Source: Nemertoderma westbladi (lineage: Eukaryota; Xenacoelomorpha; Nemertodermatida; Nemertodermatidae). Taken from it: DNA of 61,999 nt. Numbering within the stretch: the first letter of the stretch is position 1; each line of letters starts with the position of its first letter. Made by a program: the position numbers and the translations under genes. The stretch covers positions 1 through 61,999 of the forward strand of contig JAUCBJ010001495.1 in assembly GCA_032718475.1 (NCBI GenBank), given 5' to 3'. Under the pieces are notes generated by a model, which was given only the letters and a program-made list of their open reading frames with translations, did no database searches and was not told where the DNA came from. Of the stretch, positions 1-11,500 are shown piece by piece.

Positions 1-197
1 GTTTAGTGTATTATTATCTTTTGATCATTAAAATAATACGTAATAAAAGTATTAATACATATACGCGTCTTTCAGTACAAAGTGTAGTGATCTAGCTAGC
101 TATAAGAATCATTGTTTTGTTGTGTTGCCTAGCAACATATCCAGCATCCTTAGCTGGGAAAACTATCAGCTAACGTTCTAGTTCCAGGGTCGCTACA
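1..197 (-). repeat. 3' LTR of retrotransposon 1 (left end cut by window)
   Basis: It matches 4212-4408 almost base for base. Read on the minus strand it starts TGTAGCGACC directly after a G-rich polypurine tract (GGGGGGAGCCA). The Pol stop codon TAG lies within its first five bases, so Pol terminates in the LTR. The eight outermost bases (TGAGCTAA in the other copy) lie outside the window. Confidence 0.93.
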
Positions 198-3100
198 TGG
201 CTCCCCCCAGCGGAGGGCAGTGAACTGACTGAAGCGATGATGCCTGGAAACCATAATAGTTCGGGGGCTTTATTATACGGCCTGAATGTGAAACTTTTTC
301 CAATGTTGCTGGGGTTGGCTCCGGTGAGTGGTTTGTGGGTGTGGGTGTAGATTTTAGCGCGGGTGGATTTGGAGCTGTGGTTGACAACTGCGATTTATAT
401 GCTACTCTGAGTCTGTCAACAGAGATGGAGTCTTGTTTACCATTGATGTCGAGTAAGAAACATTTATCACCCGCCTTCAAGACTTTGAATGGACCTGAAT
501 AGGGCCGCTCCAGGGGTCCGTGGTGTTTTTCTACTCGGACATAAACGAATCCAGTTGATGATAAGTGGTTTGGAAAGTGTTCATGTCGTTGGCCATGATA
601 GTTGAAAGGCGGAGGGAGTGCGGAATGCATTGCAGTTTGAAGACGTAGCAGAAATTCATTATCCGGACAGTCAGTAGGAGATCTGCACTGTAGACATTCC
701 CCTGGGAGGTGTAGAGCTGTGCCGTAAACAAGGTCGGCAGATGAGCAGTCGCTGTCTTCACGCCAGGCAGTCCGCATTCCGAGGAGAACGAGGGGTAACT
801 CATCCATCCAGTTTGGGTTGTTGAGGCGAGCCTTTAGGGCAGCTTTAAGTTGACGGTGCATCCGCTCTACAATACCGTTAGCTTGAGGGTGGTAGGCTGT
901 AGTGGACGAGGCAGAGATGCCTAGTAGTTGATGTAGCTTCGACCACAAGTGCGAAGTGAATTGGGAGCCGCGATCTGAGACAATGTCGATGGGAACACCA
1001 AACTGAGCAATCCAGTGCCTAATGAGTGCACGGGCACAGGACTCAGTGGTGGCGTTCTGCAGAGGAATTGCCTCTGGCCAGCGAGTGAAGCGGTCTATTA
1101 TGGTAAACAGATACGAATTGCCTTCTGATTCAGGAAGGGGTCCCACAAGGTCAACATGGAGACTGGCAAACCGTTGGTCGGGTCGTGGCCGATGTGTAAG
1201 TGGGGCATGTACATGACGTTGCACTTTTGATACCTGGCACGGATGGCACTCTCGGCACCATCTTCTGACATCAGATTTTAATTTGTGCCAAACAAACCTG
1301 GATGATATGGCGCGTTGCGTTGGGCGGCAACCAGTATGTGCCAGATTGTGAATTGTGTTGAAAATGTGCTTAGTCCATGAAGCTGGCACTATGGGACGAT
1401 TGCTGCCTGTAGAGATGTCGCACAGGACGGTATAATCGCCGAAAGAAACATCTTTGAGGTTGAGTCCAGATATAGCTGTCCGATAGGAAGCGATTTCATT
1501 GGAAGAAACCTGGTCAGCTGCCAATTGGCGGTAATCGATAGTAGGAACATGAATCGCAGAGATTGTTGGACTGACTGCCCGAGAAAGTGCATCAGCAACC
1601 ACATTATCAGAACCATTGATATGGCGAACATCGGTGGTAAACTCTGATATGTATGAGAGTTGACGAGTTTGTCGTGGTGATCTGTCGGTGGATGTAGAAA
1701 GGGCGAAAGTCAAAGGCTTGTGGTCGGTTAGGATATGGAACTTCCGGCCTTCAATAAAGTGTTGGAAGTGTTTGACTGAGGTGAATATCGCCAACAGTTC
1801 ACGGTCGAAGGTACTGTATTTTGACTCAGCAGTGGTGAGTTTCCTGGAGAAAAACGCCAGGGGTAGCCATGTATCAGAAACAGAGTTTAGCTGTTCAATT
1901 TGGGCTCCGACTGCGATATCTGATGCATCGGTGCTGATCCTCATCTCACTCGCAGAACTAGGGTGTACGAGAAGAGTTGCAGATGCTAGCGTTGCCTTAG
2001 CAGCTTCAAAGGCGGACTGACATTCGGTGGTCCAAGTGATGTCTTTCCCCTTTCCCTTAGTGGCATCATGGAGAGCTGCGAGGGTGGCGGCAATACGTGG
2101 CATAAAACGGTGATAGTAGTTTATCATGCCAAGGAAACGTTGTAGGGCGAGTTTTGACTTGGGGGTTGGGTATTCGATGATAGCTGCAACTTTAGAGGGA
2201 AGCGGAGCGATACCAGAAGCACTGACGCTGTGGCCAAGGTATGTTAGTTCTGATACACCGAACACACATTTACCTCTGTTAACTACCATCCCATTGTCCA
2301 GGAGGAGGCGGAATACCTGCTGTAAGTGGTTGACATGTTCCTCTGAAGTGGCGCTAGCAACGAGGATGTCATCGAGATATACAAAAGCAAAGGGGACACC
2401 ATGAAGGATACCATCCATAAGACGCTGAAAGGCTTGCGCTGCATTCTTAAGACCGAATGGCATTCGTAGGAACTCGAATAGCCCAAATGGTGTTATAATG
2501 GCAGTTTTCGGTATATCACTGGCGTGTACAGGTATGTGGTGAAAACCTCGCACCAAGTCGATCTTTGAGAAAATCCTCATGTTCTCGAGGCTAGCATTAA
2601 AGTCATGGATGTGGGGTAGTGGATAACGATCATCTATGGTGACATCGTTGAGCCGGCGGAAGTCTCCACATGGGCGCCAGCCACCACCAGGTTTGGGGGC
2701 GATATGGAGGGGAGAGGACCAAGGTGAATTAGATCGGCGAATAATTCCGAGTTCCTCCATTTTGGCAAATTCTGCCTTGGCGATGGCTAACTTGTCTGCA
2801 TCGAGGCGTCGTGCACGAGCGTGGAGAGGTGGTCCATCCTTTGTGAGAATGTGGTGCTCCACGCCATGTTTATTGGAGGCTTCAGCAAAGAAACGAGGAA
2901 TAAGGAGATCAGGGTACTCGTCTATAATCTTGTCAAAGGCGCTCTCAGATGGGGCATGAATGCCGGAAATGGAGGCTTGAACAGTGGATTCCCGTGATGG
3001 GATCGTGGAAAGCAGCTCCATGTCTAGGAGGCGGCGCCCAGCCATGTCGATAGCTAAATGGTTATCTGCGAAAAAATCGGCACCGAGTATGGGTCGAGAA

Positions 3101-3450
3101 ACATCAGCGAGACGAAACTCGTGGGTGAATGATCGACGACCTAGGAGAAGAGGGATGTTTCGTGTACCCCAAGTGCGGATGATGGTGTCATTAGCGGCTA
3201 TGAGAGACTCAGTACACGAGTTGAACCGTTTGTCGTGGGCAGAGGCAGGGTAGACTGAGTAATCTGCACCGCAGTCGACTAGGAAGTTGCGACCAGAGCG
3301 GCGGTCACTGACCATCATTGTTTTTCTCATTGTCATTTGATCAAGGCCGACCGTGGAGACGTCTAGCGGCCGGCCTGGGAGTTTCCCGAGGTTAAAAACT
3401 TGGGCCGGATTGGGGTGGCTGCATTCGGTACAAGGTGACGGAGGATGCAA
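193..3450 (-). CDS. pol: Pol polyprotein of retrotransposon 1 (PR-RT-RNaseH-IN)
   Basis: The frame is open over 1085 codons without internal stops. It has no ATG at its upstream end and sits in the -1 frame relative to gag with an 88-nt overlap, so expression by -1 frameshifting is likely; a T-rich run at 3390-3399 is a possible slip site but not a perfect heptamer. Domains in order: retropepsin, with active-site Asp-Cys-Gly at residues 59-61 (normally Asp-Thr/Ser-Gly) and the ILGADFF motif near 121; reverse transcriptase with YLDD at 358-361; RNase H with acidic residues near D509, E552 and D577; integrase with an HHCC zinc module (H702, H706, CHPC near 736-739) and DDE residues near D768, D827 and E863. 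There is no chromodomain. The DCG site is the one visible defect in an otherwise intact protein. Confidence 0.95.
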   Translation of the reverse strand: MHPPSPCTECSHPNPAQVFNLGKLPGRPLDVSTVGLDQMTMRKTMMVSDRRSGRNFLVDCGADYSVYPASAHDKRFNSCTESLIAANDTIIRTWGTRNIPLLLGRRSFTHEFRLADVSRPILGADFFADNHLAIDMAGRRLLDMELLSTIPSRESTVQASISGIHAPSESAFDKIIDEYPDLLIPRFFAEASNKHGVEHHILTKDGPPLHARARRLDADKLAIAKAEFAKMEELGIIRRSNSPWSSPLHIAPKPGGGWRPCGDFRRLNDVTIDDRYPLPHIHDFNASLENMRIFSKIDLVRGFHHIPVHASDIPKTAIITPFGLFEFLRMPFGLKNAAQAFQRLMDGILHGVPFAFVYLDDILVASATSEEHVNHLQQVFRLLLDNGMVVNRGKCVFGVSELTYLGHSVSASGIAPLPSKVAAIIEYPTPKSKLALQRFLGMINYYHRFMPRIAATLAALHDATKGKGKDITWTTECQSAFEAAKATLASATLLVHPSSASEMRISTDASDIAVGAQIEQLNSVSDTWLPLAFFSRKLTTAESKYSTFDRELLAIFTSVKHFQHFIEGRKFHILTDHKPLTFALSTSTDRSPRQTRQLSYISEFTTDVRHINGSDNVVADALSRAVSPTISAIHVPTIDYRQLAADQVSSNEIASYRTAISGLNLKDVSFGDYTVLCDISTGSNRPIVPASWTKHIFNTIHNLAHTGCRPTQRAISSRFVWHKLKSDVRRWCRECHPCQVSKVQRHVHAPLTHRPRPDQRFASLHVDLVGPLPESEGNSYLFTIIDRFTRWPEAIPLQNATTESCARALIRHWIAQFGVPIDIVSDRGSQFTSHLWSKLHQLLGISASSTTAYHPQANGIVERMHRQLKAALKARLNNPNWMDELPLVLLGMRTAWREDSDCSSADLVYGTALHLPGECLQCRSPTDCPDNEFLLRLQTAMHSALPPPFNYHGQRHEHFPNHLSSTGFVYVRVEKHHGPLERPYSGPFKVLKAGDKCFLLDINGKQDSISVDRLRVAYKSQLSTTAPNPPALKSTPTPTNHSPEPTPATLEKVSHSGRIIKPPNYYGFQASSLQSVHCPPLGGAM

Positions 3451-4148
3451 CCATCATGGTTGCATTTACGGGCATTTTCTCCAAATCTATTGTGGAAATA
3501 ACAAAGTTCATTCCGGGCTTTTGTTCTTTGCTTTGAAGGAGGCGGCGCGGAATGTGTAGAGTTGATGCCTGGGTGGCCGAAATTATTGCCTGAAGCTTCA
3601 ATAATGTTATCTGCCTCTATTGCCAGTTGGTCAAGCTCCGACGTTTTGGAACCAGCCAGGATACGGCGCACTTCGATAGGCATTTGAGCCAGGAAAAGAG
3701 CACGGAATATTGTCTCAGGGTTGCCATTGAGAGAACGCATGTGTCGAAGCAGTCCCGATGGTGTACGATCCCCAAGACCAGATAATGACAGTAATTCATT
3801 GTCTTTGGCCGCTTGAGATTTACCAAAGGTTTTGATGAGGGCTGTCTTCAGAGTTTCATAGCGATCATCAATTGGAGGGCTGAGGATAATTGATCTAACT
3901 TCTTTAGCAGTGGCATTGTCCAGAGCTGCAACGATGTAATTAAACTTTGTCTTGTCGACAGTAATCGGGGGTGTTCTCGTGTCAAACTGCGCCTCCACTT
4001 GAGCAAACCAAACTTCTGGTTCGGCTGTCCAGAACACAGGGAGTTTGACAGAAACGGACGAAATTACTGGTGCAGGAGATGGATCAGTGACAGGCGTCGT
4101 TAGGTTTTTGATGGCCTGAGCTAGTAGCTGAATGTCGTTTTGATCCAT
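3363..4148 (-). CDS. gag: Gag of retrotransposon 1
   Basis: The first ATG in the frame is at 4148, giving about 261 residues. The frame is open a further 15 codons upstream, but those run into the primer-binding site and begin with GTG, so I prefer the ATG. The protein has the capsid-like region usual for small metazoan gypsy Gags and near its C-terminus a Cys-His box beginning CYFHNRFGENARKC, in Cys-His-Cys-Cys order. This order separates the CsRn1/Kabuki group from the CCHC knuckle of most Ty3/gypsy elements. The C-terminal 29 codons overlap pol in another frame. The protein would form the virus-like particle and package the RNA. Confidence 0.88.
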   Translation of the reverse strand: MDQNDIQLLAQAIKNLTTPVTDPSPAPVISSVSVKLPVFWTAEPEVWFAQVEAQFDTRTPPITVDKTKFNYIVAALDNATAKEVRSIILSPPIDDRYETLKTALIKTFGKSQAAKDNELLSLSGLGDRTPSGLLRHMRSLNGNPETIFRALFLAQMPIEVRRILAGSKTSELDQLAIEADNIIEASGNNFGHPGINSTHSAPPPSKQRTKARNELCYFHNRFGENARKCNHDGCILRHLVPNAATPIRPKFLTSGNSQAGR

Positions 4149-4181
4149 CGCGTGTGTTTTTGCTTGGTAAAATGAGTTCGG

Positions 4182-4195
4182 CGTCCGGGTCACCA
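4182..4195 (-). other. Primer-binding site of retrotransposon 1
   Basis: On the minus strand the sequence TGGTGACCCGGACG lies 8 nt inside the 5' LTR. It begins with the TGG complementary to a tRNA CCA end. It resembles but does not perfectly match the tRNA-Trp-type site reported for CsRn1 elements; the tRNA is inferred. Confidence 0.6.
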
Positions 4196-4203
4196 GTTTA
4201 GCG

Positions 4204-4408
4204 TGAGCTAAGTTTAGTGTATTATTATCTTTTGATCATTAAAATAATACGTAATAAAAGTATTAATACATATACGCGTCTTTCAGTACAAAGTGTAGTG
4301 ATCTAGCTAGCTATAAGAATCATTGTTTTGTTGTGTTGCCTAGCAACATATCCAGCATCCTTAGCTGGGAAACCTATCAGCTAACGTTCTAGTTCCAGGG
4401 TCGCTACA
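4204..4408 (-). repeat. 5' LTR of retrotransposon 1
   Basis: A 205-bp LTR bounded by TG and CA (TGAGCTAAG to GTCGCTACA on the plus strand). It should carry the promoter of the element, firing leftwards. It is nearly identical to the copy at 1-197. Confidence 0.92.
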
Positions 4409-5333
4409 GGACTACACCCTGAGCACTAACTATATTCATTTGTTAATGACCAAGTTTATAGTACATCGAAAGGTATGATTTGAACAATTGTAAAAGAAGT
4501 GCATTTTTTACTTAACAAATTCCCTATGTAGCAAAACAAATTAATGCCATATATTAACAATATCCCAATACCTGTACTTGCGCTTATTTTGTTCCATTGG
4601 GTAACCATTGGCAAAAAGCCAATCAGCCTTCTCATGCAGTTAATGTTAAATTAACATTGAAGAATTAGTACTTAGAAGTATAAATATTACTGTAAATTGT
4701 GTTCTTAAATTTAGTTTATTGTTTTGGTTAGAAAAGCCTGCCATCATAACCTGCTACTATCGAAATTAAATATTCGCGAAATTAAGTTAATATGATAAAA
4801 TAGGCTGAAACGACACCACAATTGGTAATAAGCTAACCGTTGAATGGGATGAGGAAAGCACCACAAACTAACTGCACGTGCGCTTATTTTGTTCCATTGG
4901 GTAACGGTTGAATGGCTTAGATATACTGGAATGCAATCATAGAAAAACTTTTCTCAGTTCATAATTATGAAGACTACCTGTTTGTGCTATAATAAATTAT
5001 TGTACGTACAGATATAAGCAAAGTCTCTAATCTCTGGCTCTGGTCTCCGGTATTTTTAAAAATAATTCTCTGGGTAGGTCTCTGTTTCACCGGGATCAAG
5101 AAAAACAGGTCTCTGTTTCAACTCTAGTGTTTATATTTGTCTATTAATGTCGCTAGACAAACTTTGATGGCGGAACGTAGACCAGAACAATATTCTGATG
5201 TTTAGAATTTGGTTATCAACAGTTGATGAATACTGTTTAAAATTTTCTGGCTCTAAAATGTAAATCAAATAATGAAAATTATTTATTAACTGCAGTACAA
5301 TATTTCGTGTCATTTTGCTAATGTGTGTTTTAG
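4409..5333. other. Non-coding, probably intron of the ShK gene
   Basis: AT-rich with no convincing exon. It contains a direct repeat of TGCGCTTATTTTGTTCCATT plus a few more bases at about 4579 and 4879, 300 bp apart, and a short duplicated phrase AGGTCTCTGTTTCA near 5080-5120. It ends with a good 3' splice site: a GCTAATG-like branch point, then TGTGTTTTAG with AG at 5332-5333. Confidence 0.6.
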
Positions 5334-5558
5334 TTTCTACAACAACAACAACGTACGTGGTCCCGCCATCCTGCGAAGACACCAAGGTTAAAGAGTGCCC
5401 CACCTGGGTGTCTATGGGAGGCTGCTTAGTCAATGGTCACGTCGCTCGCAAAAAGTGCAGAAAATCCTGCAAGACTTGTCTCGGTAAACCTCCAGCAGTA
5501 TACGAAAAAGGGATATGTGATGATCAGGTTACCTCCTGCAAAAGGTGGAAAAATATAG
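5334..5558 (+). CDS. ShK-module protein, internal exon: ShK1 and first half of ShK2
   Basis: This 225-nt exon is phase 1 at both ends, the usual phase for extracellular modules. The frame has no ATG, and it starts after a strong acceptor (TGTGTTTTAG). It encodes a Thr-rich linker, then a complete ShK module with cysteine spacing C-x7-C-x8-C-x10-C-x3-C-x2-C, then a short linker and the first two cysteines plus the conserved Trp and Gly of a second module. The exon stops at G5558 before GTAGGTGTGC. If unspliced, the frame hits a stop within seven codons. ShK modules occur in secreted enzymes, matrix and defence proteins as well as in the peptide they are named after; no toxin role should be assumed. 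Upstream exons and any signal peptide lie outside the window or beyond retrotransposon 1. Confidence 0.8.
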
Positions 5559-8500
5559 GTAGGTGTGCAAATACAAAGTAACCCAGTAGGCCTAAGTTAA
5601 TTAGTGAGAAAAACAGTTTATATTTTATAACTAAAAGGGAGAATAAATGAACTATAAATCCAGTAATTTGAATTTAAACGGATCTGCGTTCTTACTGTAC
5701 CTTAGTTAACATTGTGTACACGGTTCGCCTTGACTGACCGTAATACGAAGTAAGCAAGGTTATCAATACGGGTGCTACTGTAATATTTGAACCCTTGTGG
5801 TGTCCCCCTTTGTGGCGAGAGACTCGAGAACAGCTGAGTTCCTCCACGCAAATTATATTTCAGACTTTTTAACAAGTTTTTTATAATTTTCATAAAATAT
5901 TGACTGAGTTATTAGCCTTCAAACATTATCCTCTAACAGACTGACAGACATACAGACCGTCCGACAGACTACGATTGAAACAGCGTTGCCGGTATGCTAA
6001 GCTTGCTCACATCGCCCCCTCAATGCTATGGCCCTTCTATAACTTACTTTTTGGTTAATGTGAAGAAGAGGCCACCATGTACATTATGTATTCCTTCTGT
6101 AACTATTACCTTTAAGTTATTGTGAAGAAGAGGCCACCATGTACTTTATGTATTCCTTCTGTAACTATTACTTAGGTTATTGTGAAGAAGAGGCCACCAT
6201 GTAGTTTATGTATTCCTTCTGTAACTATTACTTTTATGTTATTGTGAAGAAGAGGCCACCATGTACTTTATGTATTCCTTCTGTTACTATTACCTTTAGG
6301 TTATTGTGAAGAAGAGGCCACCATGTACTTTATGTATTCCTTCTGTAACTATTACCTTTATGTTATTGTGAAGAAGAGGCCACCGTGTACTTTATGTATT
6401 CCTTCTGTAACTATTACTTTTAGGTTATTGTGAAGAAGAGGCCACCATGTAATTTATGTATTCCTTCTGTAACTATTACCTTTATGTTATTGTGAAGAAG
6501 AGGCCACCATGTACTTTATGTATTCCTTCTGAAACTATTACCTTTAGGTTATTGTGAAGAAGAGGCCACCATGTACTTTATGTATTCCTTCTGTAACTAT
6601 TACTTTTAGGTTATTGTGAAGAAGAGTCCACCATGTACTTTATGTATTCCTTCTGTAACTATTACCTTTAGGTTATTGTGAAGAAGAGGCCACCATGTAC
6701 TTTATGTATTCCTTCTGTAACTATTACTTTTAGGTTATTGTGAAGAAGAGTCCACCATGTACTTTATGTATTCCTTCTGTAACTATTACCTTTAGGTTAT
6801 TGTGAAGAAGAGGCCACCATGTACTTTATGTATTCCTTCTGTAACTATTACTTTTAGGTTATTGTGAAGAAGAGTCCACCATGTACTTTATGTATTCCTT
6901 CTGTAACTATTACCTTTAGGTTATTGTGAAGAAGAGGCCACCATGTACTTTATGTATTCCTTCTGTAACTATTACCTTTATGTTATTGTGAAGAAGAGGC
7001 CACCATGTACTGTATGTATTCCTTCTGTAACAATTACCTTTCTAGATTATTGTGAAGAAGAGGCCACCATTTACTTTATTTATTCCTTCTGTAACTATTA
7101 CCTTTAGGTTATTGTGAAGAAGAGGCCACCATGTACTTTATGTATTCCTTCTGTAACTATTACCTTTAGGTTATTGTGAAGAAGAGGCCACCATGTACTT
7201 TATTTATTCCTTCTGTAACTATTACTTTTAGGTTATTGTGAAGAAGAGGCCACCATGTACTTTATGTATTCCTTCTGTAACTATTACCTTTAGGTTATTG
7301 TGAAGAAGAGGCCACCATGTAATTTATGTATTCCTTCTGTAACTATTACCTTTATGTTATTGTGAAGAAGAGGCCACCATGTACTTTATGTATTCCTTCT
7401 GAAACTATTACCTTTAGGTTATTGTGAAGAAGAGGCCACCATGTACTTTATGTATTCCTTCTGTAACTATTACTTTTAGGTTATTGTGAAGAAGAGTCCA
7501 CCATGTACTTTATGTATTCCTTCTGTAACTATTACCTTTAGGTTATTGTGAAGAAGAGGCCACCATGTACTTTATGTATTCCTTCTGTAACTATTACTTT
7601 TAGGTTATTGTGAAGAAGAGGCCACCATGTACTTTATGTATTCCTTCTGTAACTATTACCTTTAGGTTATTGTGAAGAAGAGGTCACCATGTACTTTATG
7701 TATTCCTTCTGTAACTATTACCTTTAGGTTATTGTGAAGAAGAGGCCACCATGTACTTTATGTATTCCTTCTGTAACTATTACCTTTAGGTTATTGTGAA
7801 GAAGAGGCCACCATGTACTTTATGTATTCCTTCTGTAACTATTACCTTTAGGTTATTGTGAAGAAGAGGCCACTATGTACTTTATGTATTCCTTCTGTAA
7901 CTATTACTTTTAGGTTATTGTGAAGAAGAGTCCACCATGTACTTTATGTATTCCTTCTGTAACTATTACCTTTAGGTTATTGTGAAGAAGAGGCCACCAT
8001 GTACTTTATGTATTCCTTCTGTAACTATTACTTTTAGGTTATTGTGAAGAAGAGGTCACCATGTACTTTATGTATTCCTTCTGTAACTATTACCTTTAGG
8101 TTATTGTGAAGAAGAGGCCACCATGTACTTTATGTATTCCTTTTGTAACTATTACCTTGAGGTTATTGTGAAGAAGAGGCCACCATGTCCTTTATGTATT
8201 CCTTCTGTAACTATTACCTTTAGGTTATTGTGAAGAAGAGGCCACCATGTACTTTATGTATTCCTTTTGTAACTATTACCTTGAGGTTATTGTGAAGAAG
8301 AGGCCACCATGTCCTTTATGTATTCCTTCTGTAACTATTACCTTTAGGTTATTGTGAAGAAGAGGCCACCATGTACTTTATGTATTCCTTCTGTAACTAT
8401 TACTTTTATGTTATTGTGAAGAAGAGGCCACCATGTACTTTATGTATTCCTTCTGTAACTAGTACCTTTAGGTTATTGTGAAGAAGAGGCCACCATGTCC

Positions 8501-11500
8501 TTTATGTATTCCTTCTGTAACTATTACCTTTAGGTTATTGTGAAGAAGAGGCCACCATGTCCTTTATGTATTCCTTCTGTAACTATTACCTTTAGGTTAT
8601 TGTGAAGAAGAGGCCACCATGTACTTTATGTATTCCTTCTGTAACTATTACCTTTAGGTTATTGTGAAGAAGAGGCCACCATGTACTTTATGTATTCCTT
8701 CTGTAACTATTACCTTTAGGTTATTGTGAAGAAGAGGCCACCATGTACTTTATGTATTCCTTCTGTAACTAGTACCTTTAGGTTATTGTGAAGAAGAGGC
8801 CACCATGTCCTTTATGTATTCCTTCTGTAACTATTACCTTTAGGTTATTGTGAAGAAGAGGCCACCATGTCCTTTATGTATTCCTTCTGTAACTATTACC
8901 TTTAGGTTATTGTGAAGAAGAGGCCACCATGTACTTTATGTATTCCTTCTGTAACTATTACCTTTATGTTATTGTGAAGAAGAGGCCACCATGTACTTTA
9001 TGTATTCCTTCTGTAACTATTACCTTTAGGTTATTGTGAAGAAGAGGCCACCATGTACTTTATGTATTCCTTCTGTAACTAGTACCTTTAGGTTATTGTG
9101 AAGAAGAGGCCACCATGTCCTTTATGTATTCCTTCTGTAACTATTACCTTTAGGTTATTGTGAAGAAGAGGCCACCATGTACTTTATGTATTCCTTCTGT
9201 AACTATTACCTTTATGTTATTGTGAAGAAGAGGCCACCATGTCCTTTATGTATTCCTTCTGTAACTATTACCTTTAGGTTATTGTGAAGAAGAGTCCACC
9301 ATGTACTTTATGTATTCCTTCTGTAACTAGTACCTTTAGGTTATTGTGAAGAAGAGGCCACCATGTCCTTTATGTATTCCTTCTGTAACTATTACCTTTA
9401 GGTTATTGTGAAGAAGAGGCCACCATGTACTTTATGTATTCCTTCTGTAACTATTACTTTTAGGTTATTGTGAAGAAGAGTCCACCATGTACTTTATGTA
9501 TTCCTTCTGTAACTATTACCTTTAAGTTATTGTGAAGAAGAGGCCACCATGTACTTTATGTATTCCTTCTGTAACTATTACTTTTAGGTTATTGTGAAGA
9601 AGAGGCCACCATGTACTTTATGTATTCCTTCTGTAACTAGTACCTTTAGGTTATTGTGAAGAAGAGGCCACCATGTACTTTATGTATTCCTTCTGTAACT
9701 ATTACCTTTAGGTTATTGTGAAGAAGAGTCCACCATGTACTTTATGTATTCCTTCTGTAACTAGTACCTTTAGGTTATTGTGAAGAAGAGGCCACCATGT
9801 CCTTTATGTATTCCTTCTGTAACTATTACCTTTAGGTTATTGTGAAGAAGAGGCCACCATGTCCTTTATGTATTCCTTCTGTAACTATTACCTTTAGGTT
9901 ATTGTGAAGAAGAGGCCACCATGTCCTTTATGTATTCCTTCTGTAACTATTACCTTTAGGTTATTGTGAAGAAGAGGCCACCATGTACTTTATGTATTCC
10001 TTCTGTAACTAGTACCTTTAGGTTATTGTGAAGAAGAGGCCACCATGTCCTTTATGTATTCCTTCTGTAACTATTACCTTTAGGTTATTGTGAAGAAGAG
10101 GCCACCATGTCCTTTATGTATTCCTTCTGTAACTATTACCTTTAAGTTATTGTGAAGAAGAGGCCACCATGTACTTTATGTATTCCTTCTGTAACTAGTA
10201 CCTTTAGGTTATTGTGAAGAAGAGGCCACCATGTCCTTTATGTATTCCTTCTGTAACTATTACCTTTAGGTTATTGTGAAGAAGAGGCCACCATGTACTT
10301 TATGTATTCCTTCTGTAACTATTACTTTTAGGTTATTGTGAAGAAGAGTCCACCATGTACTTTATGTATTCCTTCTGTAACTATTACCTTTAAGTTATTG
10401 TGAAGAAGAGGCCACCATGTACTTTATGTATTCCTTCTGTAACTATTACTTTTAGGTTATTGTGAAGAAGAGGCCACCATGTACTTTATGTATTCCTTCT
10501 GTAACTAGTACCTTTAGGTTATTGTGAAGAAGAGGCCACCATGTCCTTTATGTATTCCTTCTGTAACTATTACCTTTAGGTTATTGTGAAGAAGAGGCCA
10601 CCATGTACTTTATGTATTCCTTCAGTAACTATTACCTTTATGTTATTGTGAAGAAGAGGCCACCATGTACTTTATGTATTCCTTCTGTAACTAGTACCTT
10701 TAGGTTATTGTGAAGAAGAGGCCACCATGTCCTTTATGTATTCCTTCTGTAACTATTACCTTTAGGTTATTGTGAAGAAGAGGCCACCATGTACTTTATG
10801 TATTCCTTCTGTAACTATTACTTTTAGGTTATTGTGAAGAAGAGTCCACCATGTACTTTATGTATTCCTTCTGTAACTATTACCTTTAAGTTATTGTGAA
10901 GAAGAGGCCACCATGTACTTTATGTATTCCTTCTGTAACTATTACCTTTAGGTTATTGTGAAGAAGAGGCCACCATGTACTTTATGTATTCCTTCTGTAA
11001 CTATTACTTTTAGGTTATTGTGAAGAAGAGGCCACCATGTACTTTATGTATTCCTACTAACTATTACCTTTAGGTAATTGTGAAGAAGAGGCCAACATGT
11101 ACTTTATGTATTCCTTCTGTAACTATTACCTTTATGTTATTGTGAAGAAGAGGCCACCATGTACTTTATGTATTCCTTCTGTAACTATTACCTTTATGTT
11201 ATTGTGAAGAAGAGGCCACCATGTACTTTATGTATTCCTTCTGTAACTGGTACCTTTAGGTTATTGTGAAGAAGAGGCCACCATGTCCTTTATGTATTCC
11301 TTCTGTAACTATTACCTTTAGGTTATTGTGAAGAAGAGGCCACCATGTCCTTTATGTATTCCTTCTGTAACTATTACCTTTAGGTTATTGTGAAGAAGAG
11401 GCCACCATGTACTTTATGTATTCCTTCTGTAACTATTACCTTTATGTTATTGTGAAGAAGAGGCCACCATGTACTTTATGTATTCCTTCTGTAACTATTA

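Larger units (their letters stand above)
1..4408 (-). mobile_element. Ty3/gypsy LTR retrotransposon 1, nearly intact
   Basis: The order on the minus strand is 5' LTR (4204-4408), primer-binding site, gag, pol, 3' LTR (1-197). The window opens about 8 bases inside the 3' LTR, so the target duplication cannot be checked. The two LTRs differ at one clear base over 197 positions (an A/C difference in the GGGAAA-CTATCAG stretch), so the insertion is recent. Gag and Pol are both open. The Gag Cys-His box reads Cys-x2-His-x9-Cys-x4-Cys (CHCC order), a known hallmark of the CsRn1/Kabuki lineage, and the primer site starting TGGTGACCC is compatible with the tRNA-Trp priming described for that group. 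No env-like frame is present. The element lies antisense to, and about 925 bp upstream of, the first visible ShK exon, probably in an intron of that gene. Confidence 0.93.

Noticed and set aside
1389-3253. Plus-strand frames of 60-110 codons inside retrotransposon 1
   Set aside because: They are antisense shadows of the intact pol frame.
5559-5581. Coding end of the ShK gene at 5581 without splicing
   Set aside because: It would stop after three cysteines of module 2. The GTAGGT donor and the exact completion at 44127 are a better explanation.
5578-5583. Alternative donor GTAACC at 5578
   Set aside because: It is phase 2, whereas the usable acceptors at the last exon that keep the ShK frame are phase 0 or 1.
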